DNA of 24,580 nt, from assembly GCA_945870465.1 (NCBI GenBank), contig CAMBSS010000050.1:1-24580 (forward strand), given 5' to 3'. Position 1 is the stretch's first letter. Every line of letters begins with the position of its first letter. The position numbers and the translations under genes are program-made. The stretch comes from Bordetella parapertussis. Its GTDB lineage: Bacteria > Pseudomonadota > Gammaproteobacteria > Burkholderiales > SG8-41. The notes beneath the pieces are model-generated. The model had not been told where the DNA came from. It did no database searches and saw nothing but the letters and a program-made list of their open reading frames with translations. Of the stretch, positions 22,473 to 24,580 are shown piece after piece.

Positions 22473-23336
22473 TCACGCGTCGCGCTTGAGCCGGAAATCG
22501 AATTCAACGCGATAAAAGGGCGGCTCTAGATTCCGTTCGAGCCCGCGCGCATCCTCCGCGCTGCCGGTTTTTTTCAGTTCGAGCACCAGGCCTGTACGCA
22601 CGCCGAACACCGCATCCTGTTCGAGATACTCATCGCCGGCGCAGAACAATTCGGTGGTCAGCGGCAGGTGCCCCGCCGCGGCCACGATGAAATGAAAGTG
22701 CGCCGGACGCCACGCATGCCGCCCGCCGGCGCGCAAGAGGTCGCCGACCGGTCCATCGTAGGGCACGGTATAAGGACCGGGACGCACCGTGGTAAAAGCG
22801 TAGCGGCCATCGACGCCGGTGGTCATCGTGCAGCGCAGGTTGTGCTTGTCCTGGACCGGGTCCTGCTGCCAGTACAGGCCGTTGGCCGCGGCCTGCCAGA
22901 AATCGAGCGTGGCGCCGCTCACCGGCGCGCCGGCGTCGTCGAGCACGCGCCCGCGTATCAGTACCGGCTCGCCCGCGTTGTTCCGGACGAGATCGCCGCC
23001 GACAGGCAGCGCGGGCGAGCCCGCAGCGTGAAACGGCCCGAGCGCGCTGTGGTCGGTCGCGCCCGCGCTGGTCTGCAGCAAATCCACCAGCGACGACAGG
23101 CCCAGCACATCGGAAATCAATACAAACTCGTTTCTGCCGTCATCTGAAATCTTGCCGGCGCGATACAAAAAATCGATGCCGGCCCGCCATTCCTCGTGAG
23201 TCAATGCGGTTTCGCGCGAGAATTCGTGCAGATGATGCACCAGGCGCGACACGATGAGTCTGAACCGTTCGTCGTGCGCGCCGCCGAACGATGCGATAAC
23301 GGCAGCGGTAATGTTGTCGCGGGTAATGTCGCGCAT
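22473..23336 (-). CDS. Intradiol ring-cleavage dioxygenase (catechol/hydroxyquinol 1,2-dioxygenase type)
   Basis: This 287-residue non-haem Fe(III) enzyme would open a catecholic ring between the hydroxyls to give a muconate- or maleylacetate-type product. The helical dimer domain (about 1-95) ends with the conserved ALGPFHAAGSP (98-108). The iron ligands are Y155 (NGLYWQQDP), Y189 (RPGPYTVPYDGPVGD), H213 and H215 (RPAHFHFIV), all present. The N-terminal domain favours the catechol or hydroxyquinol group over protocatechuate dioxygenase. It starts 9 bp after a Bug gene with no strong site of its own, so translational coupling is likely. No muconate cycloisomerase or maleylacetate reductase is in the window, so the rest of the pathway must be elsewhere. 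Confidence 0.9.
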   Translation of the reverse strand: MRDITRDNITAAVIASFGGAHDERFRLIVSRLVHHLHEFSRETALTHEEWRAGIDFLYRAGKISDDGRNEFVLISDVLGLSSLVDLLQTSAGATDHSALGPFHAAGSPALPVGGDLVRNNAGEPVLIRGRVLDDAGAPVSGATLDFWQAAANGLYWQQDPVQDKHNLRCTMTTGVDGRYAFTTVRPGPYTVPYDGPVGDLLRAGGRHAWRPAHFHFIVAAAGHLPLTTELFCAGDEYLEQDAVFGVRTGLVLELKKTGSAEDARGLERNLEPPFYRVEFDFRLKRDA

Positions 23337-23345
23337 GCAGGCTTT

Positions 23346-24314
23346 TCAGTCGGCCTTGGCGCCGGATTCCTTCACCATCTTCGCGTACTTTGCGACCTCC
23401 TCTTTGAACGTCGCCGCAAACTCCGCGGGTGAGTTAGGCGTGTACTCGAGCGACAGCACGGCGAGCCGCTCTTTCACGTCGGGCAGTTGCAGGATGCGAT
23501 TGATCTCGGCGTTGAGTTTTTTCACGATCGCGGGCGGGGTCCCCGCCGGCGCGAACAGCGAGAACCACGTGTAATCGGCAAATCCCGGAAACCCGGACTC
23601 GGCGACGGTCGGCGTGTCCGGCAGCACGCCCGAGCGCTGGGCGCTGGTGACGGCGACCGGGCGCAGGCGGCCGGCCTTGACCTGCGGCACCGCCGGCGGC
23701 ATCGACGTGCTGCCGATCGGTACCTGGTTGCCTACCACCGCAGTGACCGCTTGCGCGGGTCCAATCGGCACGTGCGTGATGTCTACCTTGCTCATCGACT
23801 TGAACAGCAGTTCCATGTCCAGATGAGGCGTCGTACCCGTGCCAGAAGAGCCATAGCTCATCGGTGTAGTTTTCGTCAGCGCGATCAGTTGCTGCAGCGT
23901 GACCGCCTTGACTGAAGGATGCACGGAGATCAGGTTGGGCGTTGTCGGGCCCTGAATCACCGGCACGAGATCCCGCATCGTGTAGCCCGGGTTGCCGTAG
24001 AGACTGACGTTGACCGCGATTGCCGAACTGTTGAAGAGCAGGGTGTGACCGTCGGGATTGGCGCGCACGGCAACCTGCGTGCCCAGATTGCCGCCTGCGC
24101 CAGGGCGGTTTTCGATCACTACATTCTGGCCCCACGCCTCGGTCATCTTCTGCCCGACGATACGGCCCACCACGTCGGTCGAGGCCCCCGGCGGAAATGC
24201 AACGATGATGCGGATTGGACGGTCGGGGTAGTTTTGCGCGGCGGCCATACCGGCAGCGGCATGCAAGACCAAACCAGTTACTGCTGCAAGGATGCGGTTT
24301 TGCGCGTTGTTCAT
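23346..24314 (-). CDS. Bug-family TTT substrate-binding protein
   Basis: A complete 322-residue Bug receptor. The ATG at 24314 is chosen because GGAGGAG precedes it at a suitable distance; an in-frame ATG five codons earlier would bury that site. The signal peptide ends near GMAAAQ. Motifs are YPDRPIRIIVAFPPGASTDV, VVIENRPGAGGNLG, ANPDGHTLLFNSSAIAV, THVPIGPAQAVTAV and LPDTPTVAESGFPGFADYTW. THVPIGPAQA replaces the usual HVPYKG, a change at the ligand site, so the ligand may differ. It is the first gene of an operon with the dioxygenase and has a promoter of the shared type. Uptake or sensing of an aromatic acid is a reasonable inference. Confidence 0.93.
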   Translation of the reverse strand: MNNAQNRILAAVTGLVLHAAAGMAAAQNYPDRPIRIIVAFPPGASTDVVGRIVGQKMTEAWGQNVVIENRPGAGGNLGTQVAVRANPDGHTLLFNSSAIAVNVSLYGNPGYTMRDLVPVIQGPTTPNLISVHPSVKAVTLQQLIALTKTTPMSYGSSGTGTTPHLDMELLFKSMSKVDITHVPIGPAQAVTAVVGNQVPIGSTSMPPAVPQVKAGRLRPVAVTSAQRSGVLPDTPTVAESGFPGFADYTWFSLFAPAGTPPAIVKKLNAEINRILQLPDVKERLAVLSLEYTPNSPAEFAATFKEEVAKYAKMVKESGAKAD

Positions 24315-24392
24315 CCGGGTCTCCTCCATGCCTGTGGGCGGTGAACCGGCATGCCGGGCGTCCGCGCTCGTTTAGACTTGAAATGCCTGCCT

Positions 24393-24421
24393 ATACTGAC
24401 CGACGCAAAATGGGGTGTCAA
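24393..24421 (-). promoter_or_regulatory. Shared-type Bug promoter (copy 3)
   Basis: On the minus strand TTGACA (24416-24421) and CAGTAT (24393-24398) are 17 bp apart, with GCGTCGGT before the -10 and AGGC after. It matches the elements at 18845 and 17719. The predicted leader to the Bug start at 24314 is about 72 nt. Confidence 0.6.
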
Positions 24422-24519
24422 CAAACCCGCGACACAAACCATCGCCGCCTGCTGCCTTGCATAATCGGCAGTACGACTTTAACCTATACGCATCCCCCGT
24501 ATCTGACGAGCGCCCCCAC

Positions 24520-24580
24520 ATGGACAATTCTGAACTGTTGCCGTTCCATCTTTCGATTCCGGTCAGCGATTTGCAGAAGG
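24520..24580 (+). CDS. VOC/glyoxalase-like protein, N-terminal part (cut by window edge)
   Basis: The ATG at 24520 opens a frame to the window end, giving MDNSELLPFHLSIPVSDLQK. PFHLSIPVSDL is the typical first strand of vicinal-oxygen-chelate proteins (glyoxalases, extradiol dioxygenases), whose first metal-binding histidine lies here. Only 20 residues are visible, and the ribosome site is weak. The role is unknown. Confidence 0.6.
   Translation, partial: MDNSELLPFHLSIPVSDLQK

Overview
The window looks like chromosomal DNA of a GC-rich betaproteobacterium, most probably a member of the Burkholderiales. The reasons are the many orphan Bug-type (tripartite tricarboxylate transporter, TTT) periplasmic binding proteins, a lexA-imuA-imuB-dnaE2 mutagenesis cassette, and GC-rich REP-like palindromes. 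I cannot name a species. I saw no rRNA or tRNA gene, CRISPR array, complete insertion sequence or origin.

Layout. 1-1226: the 5' part of a Bug gene (minus) diverges from an IclR-family regulator (plus), with a compact control region between them. 1252-7892: a DNA-damage-induced mutasome operon on the minus strand, read in the order small Myb-like protein, lexA, imuA, imuB, dnaE2. A perfect CTGT-N8-ACAG LexA box overlaps the -10 of its promoter. 8124-18873: a long minus-strand accessory cluster. In transcription order it holds two Bug genes, each with its own copy of a shared promoter, then a MmgE/PrpD-family enzyme, a MaoC/FAS1-like dehydratase, a 34-codon repeat-built mini-ORF, a class III CoA-transferase, a Bug gene, two tandem exported SAM-methyltransferase paralogues, a 3-hydroxyacyl-CoA dehydrogenase and another Bug gene. 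18969-21352 (plus strand): a 3' Bug remnant, a higBA toxin-antitoxin pair, a class III aminotransferase of the glutamate-1-semialdehyde aminomutase type, and a decayed second copy of that gene's 3' end. 21385-24421 (minus): Bug, intradiol ring-cleavage dioxygenase, Bug. 24520-end: the start of a VOC/glyoxalase-like gene (plus).

How the genes may work together. The mutasome genes form an SOS translesion-synthesis unit, with LexA repressing its own operon. In the accessory region, Bug proteins probably capture carboxylic acids in the periplasm. The CoA-transferase, dehydratase/hydratase and dehydrogenase form a plausible route for activating and oxidising such an acid, and the dioxygenase opens a catecholic ring. 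The substrates cannot be read from sequence.

The points most worth following are: the Myb-like first gene of the SOS operon; the mini-ORF made of three 33-bp repeats and joined by stop/start overlaps to both neighbours; the tandem methyltransferases with signal peptides; a conserved TTGACACC promoter before three Bug genes; a nearly leaderless higB; and two gene remnants flanking the higBA-aminotransferase block.
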